Source: Thalassospira sp. MCCC 1A01428 (GTDB lineage: Bacteria > Pseudomonadota > Alphaproteobacteria > Rhodospirillales > Thalassospiraceae). Taken from it: a stretch of 45,978 bases of DNA. The stretch lies in NCBI RefSeq assembly GCF_002115825.1, contig NZ_JFJZ01000036.1:1-45978 (forward strand), written 5' to 3'. Below the pieces are notes generated by a model that was not told the origin of the DNA, searched no databases, and saw only the letters and a program-made list of their open reading frames with translations. The position numbers and the translations under genes were made by a program. This document shows, one piece after another, positions 26,099-35,137 of this stretch (its first letter is position 1; every line of letters starts with the position of its first letter).

Positions 26099-27121
26099 TT
26101 ATTTAATTTTGCGTTCTTCTTCGCCGGGCATGTAAATGCTGGTGAAAATATCGGCAACTTTGGGCGGGTTTTGCAGGCCAAATGCCAGGCTGACCTGATC
26201 AATGGCTTTTGCCATGCGGTCGGTCGAAATCGGGCCCATGCCATGTGCCAGAACTTCGTCGGTAATCACGTTATCCTCGATCACCATGTTCAGACGTTCG
26301 GTTTCCAGTTTGGTATCAATTAGCGGGTCAACTTCTTTCAGGGCTGCAATGGCTTCGTCTGGGTTGGCAATGGTGTCGCGCCAGCCCTTGACCACCGCAC
26401 GCAGGAACCCGCGCAACTGGTCACCATGGTTTTCCATCATGTCCTTGGATGCGAGAATGCCGTTGCCGTAAAAATCCAGTCCGTAATCGGCATATTTGAA
26501 AACAACCATGTCTTCCTTTTTAATGCCCTGGGATTCCAGGTTCAGAACCGATGTAAAATAATGGCCCGAAATACCGTCCACATCGCCGCGCACCAGCATC
26601 GGTTCGCGCAGCGGCGGGTCCATGCTTTCCCATTTCACATCATCCATCGACAGGCCGGTGGCCTTGGCAAAAGCCGGGAACAGCTTGCGCGAGGCATCAA
26701 AAACCGGCGCGCCAAGGGTTTTGCCTTTCAGGTCTTCCGGTTTGGTGATGCCGCTTTTTTTCAGCATGAACAGCGAAAAAGGCGGGCGATCATACACCAT
26801 GAAAATAGATTTCATCGCCTGGTCAGGATGGCTTGCGTTAAATTCAACCAGTGAATTGATGTCGGCAAAGGAAATGTCATAGGCACCGCTGGCAACCCGC
26901 GTGATCGCCCCGACCGAGCCGTTGCCCGAATCAATCGTTACATCCAGCCCTTCCTCGGAAAAATAGCCTTTTTTCTTGGCCAGAATATATGGTGCCGTGT
27001 GGCCCTCAAATTTCCAGTCGAGCGAAAATTTGATCGGTGTATCTGCCTTGGCGGCATGTGCCATGACCAACGCCGCCACCCCAAGCGTCAGCGTCGCGAC
27101 CCGTGATCCGAATTTACCCAT
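26099..27121 (-). CDS. ABC transporter substrate-binding protein, NMT1/THI5-like
   Basis: A 340-residue periplasmic binding protein. The signal peptide ends near AHAAKA at residue 26, followed by IKFSLDWKFEGHTAPYILAK, the start typical of the NMT1/ThiY/SsuA group; AKKKGYFSEEGLDVTIDSGN and GAYDISFADINSLVEF follow. There is no lipobox, so it is probably soluble. The ATG at 27121 has CAGGAGA upstream, and in-frame codons to 27238 are unlike the family. The substrate could be a pyrimidine thiamine precursor, sulfonate or another small anion; sequence alone does not decide. Confidence 0.9.
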   Translation of the reverse strand: MGKFGSRVATLTLGVAALVMAHAAKADTPIKFSLDWKFEGHTAPYILAKKKGYFSEEGLDVTIDSGNGSVGAITRVASGAYDISFADINSLVEFNASHPDQAMKSIFMVYDRPPFSLFMLKKSGITKPEDLKGKTLGAPVFDASRKLFPAFAKATGLSMDDVKWESMDPPLREPMLVRGDVDGISGHYFTSVLNLESQGIKKEDMVVFKYADYGLDFYGNGILASKDMMENHGDQLRGFLRAVVKGWRDTIANPDEAIAALKEVDPLIDTKLETERLNMVIEDNVITDEVLAHGMGPISTDRMAKAIDQVSLAFGLQNPPKVADIFTSIYMPGEEERKIK

Positions 27122-27251
27122 CTGTCGAAGTCTCCTGATTGTGTCGCGTTTCACGACATGTTTTGTTGCCTCAAGCCCAGAAACCCGCCTGATACCAGCA
27201 AGGGCCGTGCCATGTTTTTGCCGTCTTTGGCGGGCCACGGCTTTGGCGGGC

Positions 27252-27269
27252 TTCCAGCTGTTGCTGGAA
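27252..27269 (-). promoter_or_regulatory. Inverted repeat upstream of the ABC importer operon
   Basis: Positions 27252-27258 and 27263-27269 form a perfect 7-bp inverted repeat with a four-base spacer, about 130 bases before the binding-protein start on the minus strand. It could be an RNA hairpin in the leader or a regulator site. I searched the leader for a TPP riboswitch core (CTGAGA) and did not find it. Confidence 0.3.
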
Positions 27270-27396
27270 TGAATAAAATCAGGGCATAGTAAATGTCTGT
27301 GTAAAAAATATGCAAATGTTGCGGAATTGATCAGGGAATGCTGTTTTTGGCATCAAATGGCTTGCGTCTTTTGCCGGATTTGGGCATATCGCCCTT

Positions 27397-28113
27397 ATGG
27401 CAAATACATCGATCAAACGGTTTTATAAACAGGTTGCAACCACCCCCGACGATCAGGGGGCCGGTTGGCGTATTCATCTTGATGGCCGGGCTGTAAAAAC
27501 CCCGGGCAAGGCCGACTTTGTGCTGCGTAATCGGCGCCTGGCCGATGCAATTGCCACCGAATGGGATGCCCAGGTCGAGCATATTGTGCCATCCACCATG
27601 CCAATCATGCAGCTTGCCGCAACCGCGATAGACAGGGTTGCCCCAAATCGGGCCGTTGTAATTGCCGAATTGACCGGTTATGGCCGCAGTGATCTTTTAT
27701 GTTACCGTGCGCAATATCCCGATGATTTGATCCGCCGGCAGAACGACCATTGGCAGCCGTTGCTCGATTGGGCGATGTCTGAATTTTCAATTTCGTTAAA
27801 TGTGACGCAGGGTGTTATGCCCGTCGGGCAGGAAGATGCTTCCCTGCTTGCCATTCAGGATGTGATCGAACCGCTTGATGACCATGAATTGGCAGCTTTG
27901 CATACGCTGATTACGGTGTCCGGGTCGGTTATTGTTGGTCTGGCTGTTTTTCATCGCCGGTTAACGGCTGATCAGGCCTTTGAAATTTCCCAAATCGATG
28001 AAACCTACGCCATCGAAAATTGGGGCGAAGATGCCGAAGCCACCGCCCGGCGGGAAAAACTTCGCCACGAGCTTCTCGCCGCGGACCGTTTTCTGGCTCT
28101 TTTGCGGGACTGA
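27397..28113 (+). CDS. ATP12 family chaperone (F1-ATPase assembly)
   Basis: This 238-residue protein matches the ATP12 family, which binds the F1 alpha subunit during ATP synthase assembly in mitochondria and is widespread in alphaproteobacteria. Visible hallmarks are SIKRFYKQV near residue 5, GWRIHLDGRAVKTPGKADFV (residues 23-42), ATEWDAQVEHI, and GRSDLLCYRAQYPDDLIRRQ in the middle. No signal peptide, so cytosolic. The ATG at 27397 has no good Shine-Dalgarno, so the start is less certain. It is divergent from the ABC importer. Confidence 0.9.
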   Translation: MANTSIKRFYKQVATTPDDQGAGWRIHLDGRAVKTPGKADFVLRNRRLADAIATEWDAQVEHIVPSTMPIMQLAATAIDRVAPNRAVVIAELTGYGRSDLLCYRAQYPDDLIRRQNDHWQPLLDWAMSEFSISLNVTQGVMPVGQEDASLLAIQDVIEPLDDHELAALHTLITVSGSVIVGLAVFHRRLTADQAFEISQIDETYAIENWGEDAEATARREKLRHELLAADRFLALLRD

Positions 28114-28577
28114 TATCTAATACGGCCAATTAATGCGATGTGATGTCCTGTTATCAGGCCTGCCGGTTGGGGTGGGGGTTTAACCCCGCATAATGGTTGC
28201 CGTTTGCCGTGTGTGCCTGCTTCCGTAACGGATTGGGGTATGGTTCTGCGCAACGCATTTCCTATATTTCCGACATCGTTGCTTCTTGCACTGCTTTTCC
28301 CGTGTCCTCCCTGTCCCGAGGCCGCCAACTCGTCATGGCGATTTTTATTTTGAGGCGGTTTTTCGTCCCAAAACGCTTTTCTATGTTTGAATGTCGTAAA
28401 TAGTCGTAATTTAATATACATAAGTATAAAATTAATGCTTATATTAGAAACTTGTCGCCATTATATATAAGTAGAATGGTATATTCGGGGGCAATGGCGT
28501 GGTCGGGGGACCCGCCACGGCGTACTGGTTGGTGATATGTCTGTTTTTTGCTGTACGGGGCAGCATGGGGACCGTTG
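28114..28577 (+). other. Intergenic region upstream of the first PAS-GGDEF gene, with an AT-rich block
   Basis: A 464-base gap. Around 28390-28490 the sequence becomes strongly AT-rich, with runs such as TAATTTAATATACATAAG and TTATATATAAG, in contrast to the GC-rich surroundings; this is the natural place for the cyclase promoter and perhaps a binding site for a nucleoid protein. An IR of five bases (ATAAG and CTTAT) occurs there. No terminator for the preceding gene and no gene were recognised. Confidence 0.5.
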
Positions 28578-30743
28578 ATGAAATCAGGTTTCAGGCAAGA
28601 TGACAGTGTACAGAATACATCGGAAATTGCCGAAGGTGTTGCGCTGGGCGCTGCCCTTGGCGATGACGGGGCGCCCTTGGTTGAAAGCCTGTTGTATTTT
28701 ATTGATCTGTCCTGCCCGGCCAAAAGCAGTTTTAGCCCCAATCTTAAACGTATGCTGGGCTACGAAATCGCCGATATCGCCGATATTACGGCCAATTGGT
28801 GGATGCAATTTGCCCACCCCGATGATGTCGCCGATCTGGCCCCCGACGGCTTGCCATACCCTGCATGTAATGCGGCATTAACCCGTCGTTTTCGCCTGCG
28901 CCACAAGGATGGACATTGGCTTGATGTGGTGGATCAGGCGATGAAGGTGCCGTGCGGTAAAACAGGCCATTTTGCTGTTGTCGGCACCCTGAGCAACCTG
29001 ACCCTGCATCGTAAAATTTCCCGTGCGCTTTATGGAAGCAATCAGCGCTATCAGCATTTGCTTGAAACCATGCCCGATGGTGTCGTGGTTTACGATATTG
29101 AAGGGCGGGTTGTGCAAAGTAACCCGGCCGCACAGGACCTGCTGGGGTTAAGCGCGGATCAGCTTTTGGGCCGGGATTCCTTTGATCCCAAATGGTGTAG
29201 TATCGACCCCTCAGGCGCACCATTTACAAGCGAAAAGCACCCGGCAATGGTGGCTTTGCGCGACCGGGTGCCGGTTTATGGCGTGGTGATGGGCATTCGC
29301 CGCCCGGATAACAGCCAGGTTTGGGTGCGCATCAATGCCCAGCCATTGTTTGTTCCCGGCACAGATACGCTTGACGGGGTGGTGGTATCTTTTTCCGACG
29401 TTACCGAATTGAAAAATGCCGAACAGGCCATGTCGGAACGTGAAAATTTGTATCGTCAGATGTTTGACCGGAACCCGGCTGTGAAATTGCTGATCGATCC
29501 TGTCAGTGGCAAGATTGTGGATGCAAACAAGGCCGCCTGCGAGTTTTACGGGTATGGTTACGATGTGCTGCGCAGCATGGTGATCAGTCAGATCAACCTG
29601 TCGCAGGACGGCACCATCACCAAATCGATGCAGGATGCCGTTAATAACGGGTCGGCGGTGTTTTCCTTTAAGCATCGCCTGGCCAATGGCGCAGTGCGCG
29701 ATGTTCGGGTTAATTCCGGGCGGATCATGTTGAACGGGCAGGAATATATCAATTCCATTGTTTTTGATGTTACCGAACGTAACGAATATGAACGTCGCCT
29801 GATCGAGGCCAACCGGCAGTTACAAATAGAGCGCCAGCGCCTGGATGAAATTATTCGTGCCACCAATGCCGGTACGTGGGAATGGAACATTCAAACCGGA
29901 GATATGCGCCTGAATGAACGCTGGGCTGAAATCATTGGTTATACCCTGGAAGAATTAAGCCCATGCAGTGTTGATCGCTGGATCAGCCTGTGTCACCCCG
30001 ATGACATCAACACAATAAATGCCCTGTTAATCCGCCATTTTGATCATGAAATTGATCAGTTTGATTGTGAATACCGCCTGAAACATAAAAACGGCAGTTG
30101 GGTTTGGGTTCTGGACCGTGGCAAGGTCTTTGAATGGTCGGATGATGGTGCGCCCTTGCGGCTATCTGGCACGCATAGCGACATTACCCCGGCCAAGGAA
30201 ATTGAAGAACGCATTCGTCATATGGCCCTGTCTGATCCTTTGACCGGCCTTGCCAATCGCCATCAGTTTGATGATCGTCTGCTAAGTGCGATTGAACATT
30301 GTACAAATGCATCGCAAAACGTGGTTTTGATGCTGCTGGACCTGGACCATTTCAAGTCGGTCAATGATACATATGGGCACCCGGTGGGTGATGCCTTGCT
30401 GGTGGATGTCGCGCAGGGTTTGCAGGCGCAGTTTCGCGGTGGCGATTTTATTGCCCGACTGGGTGGGGACGAATTTGCCGTGTTGCTAACCGATGTTGCC
30501 GATATTGCGATTGCAAAAAAAGCAGCGGAGCGCGTTATCAGGGAAATTGACCGCCCCCGGAAAATAGAGGGTAACACGGTTCATGTGGGGGTTAGTATCG
30601 GCATCAGTATTAATTCAGGCACCACCGATATTCTGCCCAAGGTATTATACCGTCGCGCGGATCGTGCGCTGTATCAATCCAAGGAGGAAGGGCGCAATAC
30701 CTTCCGTGTCTATCAGCCCAAGCCCGTGAAAAATAACAAATGA
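28578..30743 (+). CDS. Multi-PAS diguanylate cyclase, copy 1
   Basis: A 721-residue cytosolic signalling protein with no membrane segment or signal peptide. It has four PAS-like regions (about residues 35-140, 155-270, 290-400 and 420-535), the last with GTWEWNIQTGDMRLNERWAE. The GGDEF domain (about 550-715) has DPLTGLANR, the GGDEF active-site motif at 629-633 and the inhibitory RxxD (RGGD) five residues before it, so c-di-GMP synthesis with product feedback is expected. The ATG at 28578 has GGGGA upstream; a TTG lies at 28548. A paralog follows at 31132. Confidence 0.93.
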   Translation: MKSGFRQDDSVQNTSEIAEGVALGAALGDDGAPLVESLLYFIDLSCPAKSSFSPNLKRMLGYEIADIADITANWWMQFAHPDDVADLAPDGLPYPACNAALTRRFRLRHKDGHWLDVVDQAMKVPCGKTGHFAVVGTLSNLTLHRKISRALYGSNQRYQHLLETMPDGVVVYDIEGRVVQSNPAAQDLLGLSADQLLGRDSFDPKWCSIDPSGAPFTSEKHPAMVALRDRVPVYGVVMGIRRPDNSQVWVRINAQPLFVPGTDTLDGVVVSFSDVTELKNAEQAMSERENLYRQMFDRNPAVKLLIDPVSGKIVDANKAACEFYGYGYDVLRSMVISQINLSQDGTITKSMQDAVNNGSAVFSFKHRLANGAVRDVRVNSGRIMLNGQEYINSIVFDVTERNEYERRLIEANRQLQIERQRLDEIIRATNAGTWEWNIQTGDMRLNERWAEIIGYTLEELSPCSVDRWISLCHPDDINTINALLIRHFDHEIDQFDCEYRLKHKNGSWVWVLDRGKVFEWSDDGAPLRLSGTHSDITPAKEIEERIRHMALSDPLTGLANRHQFDDRLLSAIEHCTNASQNVVLMLLDLDHFKSVNDTYGHPVGDALLVDVAQGLQAQFRGGDFIARLGGDEFAVLLTDVADIAIAKKAAERVIREIDRPRKIEGNTVHVGVSIGISINSGTTDILPKVLYRRADRALYQSKEEGRNTFRVYQPKPVKNNK

Positions 30744-31131
30744 GACCTGTTTTCTCGCGTAACCTGGCGGGCAATTGCCGTTGGAAGTCCAGTCGGCTTG
30801 TATCCGATGGTGGATTGTCGCGCCGTTATTAAGAGGCGCACTATCATGCTTTTGAATTCATGTGATCTATACAAATGATTAGGGTTTGCTTTTCGACCAA
30901 AAATCGGAAAAATTTAAAATAGTCGGCTGAAAACAACATATTTATGGGGCAGATTTAAGCCAGATCAATTTTTGGAATGCTTCTTGTACCTATACTGTTG
31001 GTGAAGTCGAGAGTGGGAAACAAAAGGGAAATTACCATAACGATACCAGCGTAGCAGACCCGGCATATGCACATATCGATGTGTTTATGCGGCAGGGTTT
31101 GGTGCGGGCAGGCGGGTGGTAATAAAAAAAT
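30744..31131 (+). other. Intergenic region between the two PAS-GGDEF genes
   Basis: A 388-base gap. An AT-rich stretch from about 30860 to 30950 resembles in composition the block before copy 1 and probably contains the copy 2 promoter. A 5-bp stem at 30820-30824/30835-30839 lacks a T tract and is not a convincing terminator. Short open frames are not supported. Confidence 0.45.
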
Positions 31132-33282
31132 ATGAACGCGCTTTTTCATACCGGGGCTAAAGCCGACGGGTTGCATGATGACGGCTTCACGGCTGGCATT
31201 GTTGATGGCGAAAATGCCGCGGGTGACGTGGCGTGTGTTATTTATTGTGTTGATCTTGAAGATCCGCAAGGCAGCTATATCAGTGCCAATTGCAGTGCCT
31301 TGCTGGGGTTGCACCCTGACGAGGTTAATCTGACGGCGGCAAACTGGTGGCAGGATTTGTTACATCCTGATGATGTCGCCAGATTAAACCTGACGCAAAA
31401 TCCGCAAAACTGGACCAACGGTGCCATTGTTCGCAAGTTTCGACTGCGGCGTACCGATGGGGCATGGGTTCAGGTGCTTGACCATGCGATGATAACAACA
31501 ATGGGTGCTGCCCAGGGAAACCCGAAAATTGTTGGCAGCATGCGGGCCTTGCCGGATGCTGCCAACAGCGAAATGCGCGCCCGCAAGGAACTTTGCGAAC
31601 GTAACGAATTTATTCTTGATCATGTTGCCGAGGGTATTCTGGTGCATGATCTGTCGGGGCAGGTAGTACGGCACAATGCTGCTGCGTCCGGCATTCTTGG
31701 CGTTAATCCGGCGCAGTTTGAAAACTGGCATCCCCTTGCTGACGGGGTGCGCCTGCTTGATGAAACCGGCACGCCGATCGATATTGCAGACCATCCGGTT
31801 AATGTTGTGTTGCGTACCGGCTTTGCCTTTGATGCGGCCATTATTGGTGTTTGTCGGGGGTCAATTACCTCCGATACAATTTGGGTGCGGATGCAGGCTA
31901 TTCCTGCCTATAACCCTGAAACCGATGAATTTGACAGTGTTGTAATATCCTTCTCCGATATCAGCGATGTTTATACCGTCGAAAAGGCAATGGCAGAACG
32001 GGAGTCGATTTATCGGCAGATGTTCCTTCATAACCCGGCGATCAAATTGCTGATAGACCCTGAAACCGGGGTTATTCACGATGCAAACGCTGCTGCCTTG
32101 CGGTTTTATGGCTATAGCCATGAACAGCTTTGCCATATGACCATTCGGGATATCAACGTGCAGACGGGGGACCAGGTTGGCATGGCGATGGAACGGACAG
32201 TTACCGATGGTTCTGCCCATTTCAGCTTTCATCATCGTCTTGCCAGCGGCGAGGTTCGCGATGTCGAGGTGAATACCGGAACCATCCGTATTCATGGCAA
32301 GGAATTTTTGCATTCGATAATCTTCGATGTCACCGAACGTAATGATTACGCCCATCGCCTTGAACAGGCAAACCTGGACCTGGTAGCCGAACGCCAGCGC
32401 CTGGACGAAATTATTCGTGGTACTAACGCGGGCACATGGGAATGGAACATTCAAACCGGAGACATGCGTTTTAACGAACGCTGGGCCGAAATTATTGGCT
32501 ATACCCTGAAAGAACTGGGACCACTCAGCATTCAGGTCTGGCGCGATTTATGCCATCCCGATGATCTGGCGGCTTCGGATCGTTTGCTGGATGAACATTT
32601 CGCCGGGCGCAGCAACTATTATCAATGTGAATGCCGGATACGCCATAAAAATGGTAAATGGGTCTGGGTGCTGGACCGGGGGAAGGTGTTTGACCGTGCC
32701 GCTGATGGCACCCCCCTTCGCATGTCGGGAACACACAGCGATATTACCCCGTCGAAAACCATCGAGGCGCAAATTCGCCAGATGGCCCTGACCGATCCGT
32801 TAACCGGGCTGGCCAATCGGCACCTGTTTAATGATCGCCTTGATCAGGCCATCCGGCTGAGCGAACGGATCAAGCAGAACGTTGCCTTGTTGCTGCTTGA
32901 TCTTGACTGGTTCAAACAGGTAAACGATACCTATGGTCACCCGGCCGGTGATAAATTGCTGATCGAAATTGCGACTTTTCTGCGGTCACGTTTTCGCGAT
33001 GCCGATGTGGTGGCCCGTTTGGGCGGCGATGAGTTTGCCATTTTACTGCCAGCTATGGCCAACCCCGAAGAAGCGCAAATTCCCGCTGCCCGGATCATTC
33101 AGGAAATAGGCCGCCCGCGTATGATTGACGGCCACGAAATCATCGTTGGGGCCAGCATCGGTATCAGCTATTGCAAAGGCTGCGAATGTGATGCTGAAAA
33201 CCTGTATCGCAAGGCCGACCGTGCGCTGTATCTGGCGAAAAAAGGGGGCCGTAATACCTATCGCACAATCGCGGCCTGCTAG
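31132..33282 (+). CDS. Multi-PAS diguanylate cyclase, copy 2
   Basis: A 716-residue paralog of the preceding cyclase, aligned with it nearly end to end. PAS regions lie about residues 35-140, 155-265, 285-400 and 420-540, and the GGDEF domain about 555-710, with motif at 631-635 and an intact RxxD (RDAD) inhibitory site five residues before it. The N-terminal regions differ most and the part from PAS 3 to GGDEF is most alike, so the pair may share output but sense different inputs. The start ATG follows GGTGGT. A terminator follows at 33310. Confidence 0.93.
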   Translation: MNALFHTGAKADGLHDDGFTAGIVDGENAAGDVACVIYCVDLEDPQGSYISANCSALLGLHPDEVNLTAANWWQDLLHPDDVARLNLTQNPQNWTNGAIVRKFRLRRTDGAWVQVLDHAMITTMGAAQGNPKIVGSMRALPDAANSEMRARKELCERNEFILDHVAEGILVHDLSGQVVRHNAAASGILGVNPAQFENWHPLADGVRLLDETGTPIDIADHPVNVVLRTGFAFDAAIIGVCRGSITSDTIWVRMQAIPAYNPETDEFDSVVISFSDISDVYTVEKAMAERESIYRQMFLHNPAIKLLIDPETGVIHDANAAALRFYGYSHEQLCHMTIRDINVQTGDQVGMAMERTVTDGSAHFSFHHRLASGEVRDVEVNTGTIRIHGKEFLHSIIFDVTERNDYAHRLEQANLDLVAERQRLDEIIRGTNAGTWEWNIQTGDMRFNERWAEIIGYTLKELGPLSIQVWRDLCHPDDLAASDRLLDEHFAGRSNYYQCECRIRHKNGKWVWVLDRGKVFDRAADGTPLRMSGTHSDITPSKTIEAQIRQMALTDPLTGLANRHLFNDRLDQAIRLSERIKQNVALLLLDLDWFKQVNDTYGHPAGDKLLIEIATFLRSRFRDADVVARLGGDEFAILLPAMANPEEAQIPAARIIQEIGRPRMIDGHEIIVGASIGISYCKGCECDAENLYRKADRALYLAKKGGRNTYRTIAAC

Positions 33283-33587
33283 GCATTGGTCTTGCGATAT
33301 CGCATCGGGCAGGGCAATTTGGGGTGTTTTACACGTTTGAATTGCCCTGTTTTTGCCTTTTCCCGTTATATGCGACCTTTCTGATGTGGGTAGACTTTAG
33401 TTCCGTCTCAGCTGGTATTTTCCTTTGACGTTAGGGAATTCAGGTGTTTGCGCCATTGCGGTATTAAAATAACCCGTGTAAAAATAATTGGCATTCCAGT
33501 ACCGAATAATGGTATTTCAATTTTGCGCCCGCATTCTGCGGGAAGCTGTTTTAATTCCGGCCGGGCCAAAAACAAGGATCAGCCAGC
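33283..33587 (+). other. Intergenic region between the second cyclase and pccB
   Basis: A 305-base gap. Its first part contains the cyclase terminator (33310-33354). The remainder, 33355-33587, should hold the pccBA promoter; AT-rich runs (ATTAAAATAACCC, GTAAAAATAATTGG) around 33460-33500 are candidates, without a clear sigma-70 match. No Shine-Dalgarno close to consensus precedes pccB except AACAAGGA at 33570-33577. Confidence 0.45.
33310..33354 (+). terminator. Intrinsic terminator after the second cyclase
   Basis: Positions 33310-33319 and 33340-33349 form a perfect 10-bp stem with a 20-base loop that itself holds a small 4-bp hairpin (33324-33327/33331-33334), followed by five T at 33350-33354. 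It lies 28 bases after the stop codon. Confidence 0.82.
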
Positions 33588-35120
33588 ATGCAGGATATCA
33601 TCACCAAACTCGAAGAAATGCGTGCCGACGCCGCAATGGGCGGCGGGCAAAAGCGCATCGACAAGCAACACCAGAAAGGCAAGCTTACCGCGCGTGAACG
33701 CCTTGATGTGCTGCTTGATGAAGACAGTTTCGAGGAATGGGACATGTTCGTTGAACATGATTGCGTTGATTTCGGCATGACCGAAAACCGCATTCCCGGT
33801 GATGGTGTGGTAACGGGCCACGGCACAATCAATGGCCGTCTGGTCTTTGTGTTTAGCCAGGATTTTACTGTTTTTGGCGGCGCTCTTTCGGGGGCACATG
33901 CGCGCAAAATCGGCAAGATCATGGACCAGGCCATGAAGGTGGGCGCACCCGTAATCGGCCTGAATGATTCGGGCGGGGCCCGTATTCAGGAAGGGGTCGA
34001 AAGCCTGGCGGGCTATGCCGATGTGTTCCAGCGTAATGTCGAGGCATCGGGTGTTATTCCGCAAATCTCGCTGATCATGGGGCCGTGTGCGGGTGGGGCA
34101 GTTTACAGCCCGGCGATGACAGACTTTATTTTCATGGTCAAGGATAGTTCCTATATGTTCGTGACCGGCCCGGACGTGGTGAAAACCGTTACCCACGAAG
34201 AAGTCACCCACGAGGAACTGGGCGGTGCGATGACGCACACCGCCGTTTCCGGGGTGGCGGATCTGGCCTTTGAAAACGATGTTGACTTGCTGCTGCAAAC
34301 CCGCCGTTTTATCGATTTTCTGCCGCTGTCAAACAAGGAACAGCCACCGGCACGCAAATGCGAGGACCCGGTTAATCGCGATGATTTCTCGCTTGATACC
34401 CTGGTGCCCGAAAACCCCAACATGCCTTACGACATGAAGGAACTGATCCTTAAAACCGTCGATGAGGGCGATTTCTACGAAATCCAGCCCGATTACGCCA
34501 AAAACATCATCATCGGTATGGCCCGCATGGATGGCAGAAGTGTTGGTATTGTTGCCAATCAGCCAATGGTTCTGGCCGGGTGCCTTGACATTGCTAGTTC
34601 CAAAAAGGCCGCCCGTTTCGTACGTTTTTGTGATGCCTATAACATTCCCATCGTTACCTTTGTTGATGTGCCGGGCTTTATGCCGGGCACGGCACAGGAA
34701 CTGGGCGGTATCATCAAACACGGCGCCAAACTGCTTTATGCCTATGCCGAGGCAACGGTGCCCAAGGTAACGGTCATTACCCGCAAGGCCTATGGCGGGG
34801 CCTATGACGTGATGGCGTCCAAGCATTTGCGCGGCGATGTCAATTATGCCTGGCCCAGTGCCGAAATTGCGGTGATGGGACCCAAAGGGGCGGTGGAAAT
34901 CATTTTCCGGGCCGATATGAACGACCCCGCGAAAATCGAAGCCCGCACCGAAGAATATCGCCAAAAATTTGCCAACCCGTTTGTCGCGGGGCGCAAGGGC
35001 TTTATCGATGATGTCATCATGCCGCATGGCACCCGGCGCCGGGTGTGCAAATCGCTTGCGATGCTGCGCAACAAGGACATCAAGAACCCCGTTAAAAAAC
35101 ACGGCAACATCCCGCTGTAA
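33588..35120 (+). CDS. pccB: Propionyl-CoA carboxylase beta chain (carboxyltransferase)
   Basis: A 510-residue carboxyltransferase subunit that moves CO2 from carboxybiotin to propionyl-CoA, giving methylmalonyl-CoA. Both crotonase-like halves are present: [20 protein letters not shown] near residues 89-108 and [20 protein letters not shown] near 124-143, then [20 protein letters not shown] and [20 protein letters not shown] in the second half. Acetyl-CoA-type substrates cannot be wholly excluded, but the sequence reads as the PccB group. It is followed 17 bases on by pccA, in one operon. Confidence 0.95.
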   Translation: MQDIITKLEEMRADAAMGGGQKRIDKQHQKGKLTARERLDVLLDEDSFEEWDMFVEHDCVDFGMTENRIPGDGVVTGHGTINGRLVFVFSQDFTVFGGALSGAHARKIGKIMDQAMKVGAPVIGLNDSGGARIQEGVESLAGYADVFQRNVEASGVIPQISLIMGPCAGGAVYSPAMTDFIFMVKDSSYMFVTGPDVVKTVTHEEVTHEELGGAMTHTAVSGVADLAFENDVDLLLQTRRFIDFLPLSNKEQPPARKCEDPVNRDDFSLDTLVPENPNMPYDMKELILKTVDEGDFYEIQPDYAKNIIIGMARMDGRSVGIVANQPMVLAGCLDIASSKKAARFVRFCDAYNIPIVTFVDVPGFMPGTAQELGGIIKHGAKLLYAYAEATVPKVTVITRKAYGGAYDVMASKHLRGDVNYAWPSAEIAVMGPKGAVEIIFRADMNDPAKIEARTEEYRQKFANPFVAGRKGFIDDVIMPHGTRRRVCKSLAMLRNKDIKNPVKKHGNIPL

Positions 35121-35137
35121 GCCCGGAGCATCCAGAT

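Noticed and set aside
27122..27396. TPP riboswitch in the leader of the ABC importer
   Set aside because: On the minus strand the CTGAGA element is missing; only a partial GATCAGG-like string occurs, which is not enough.
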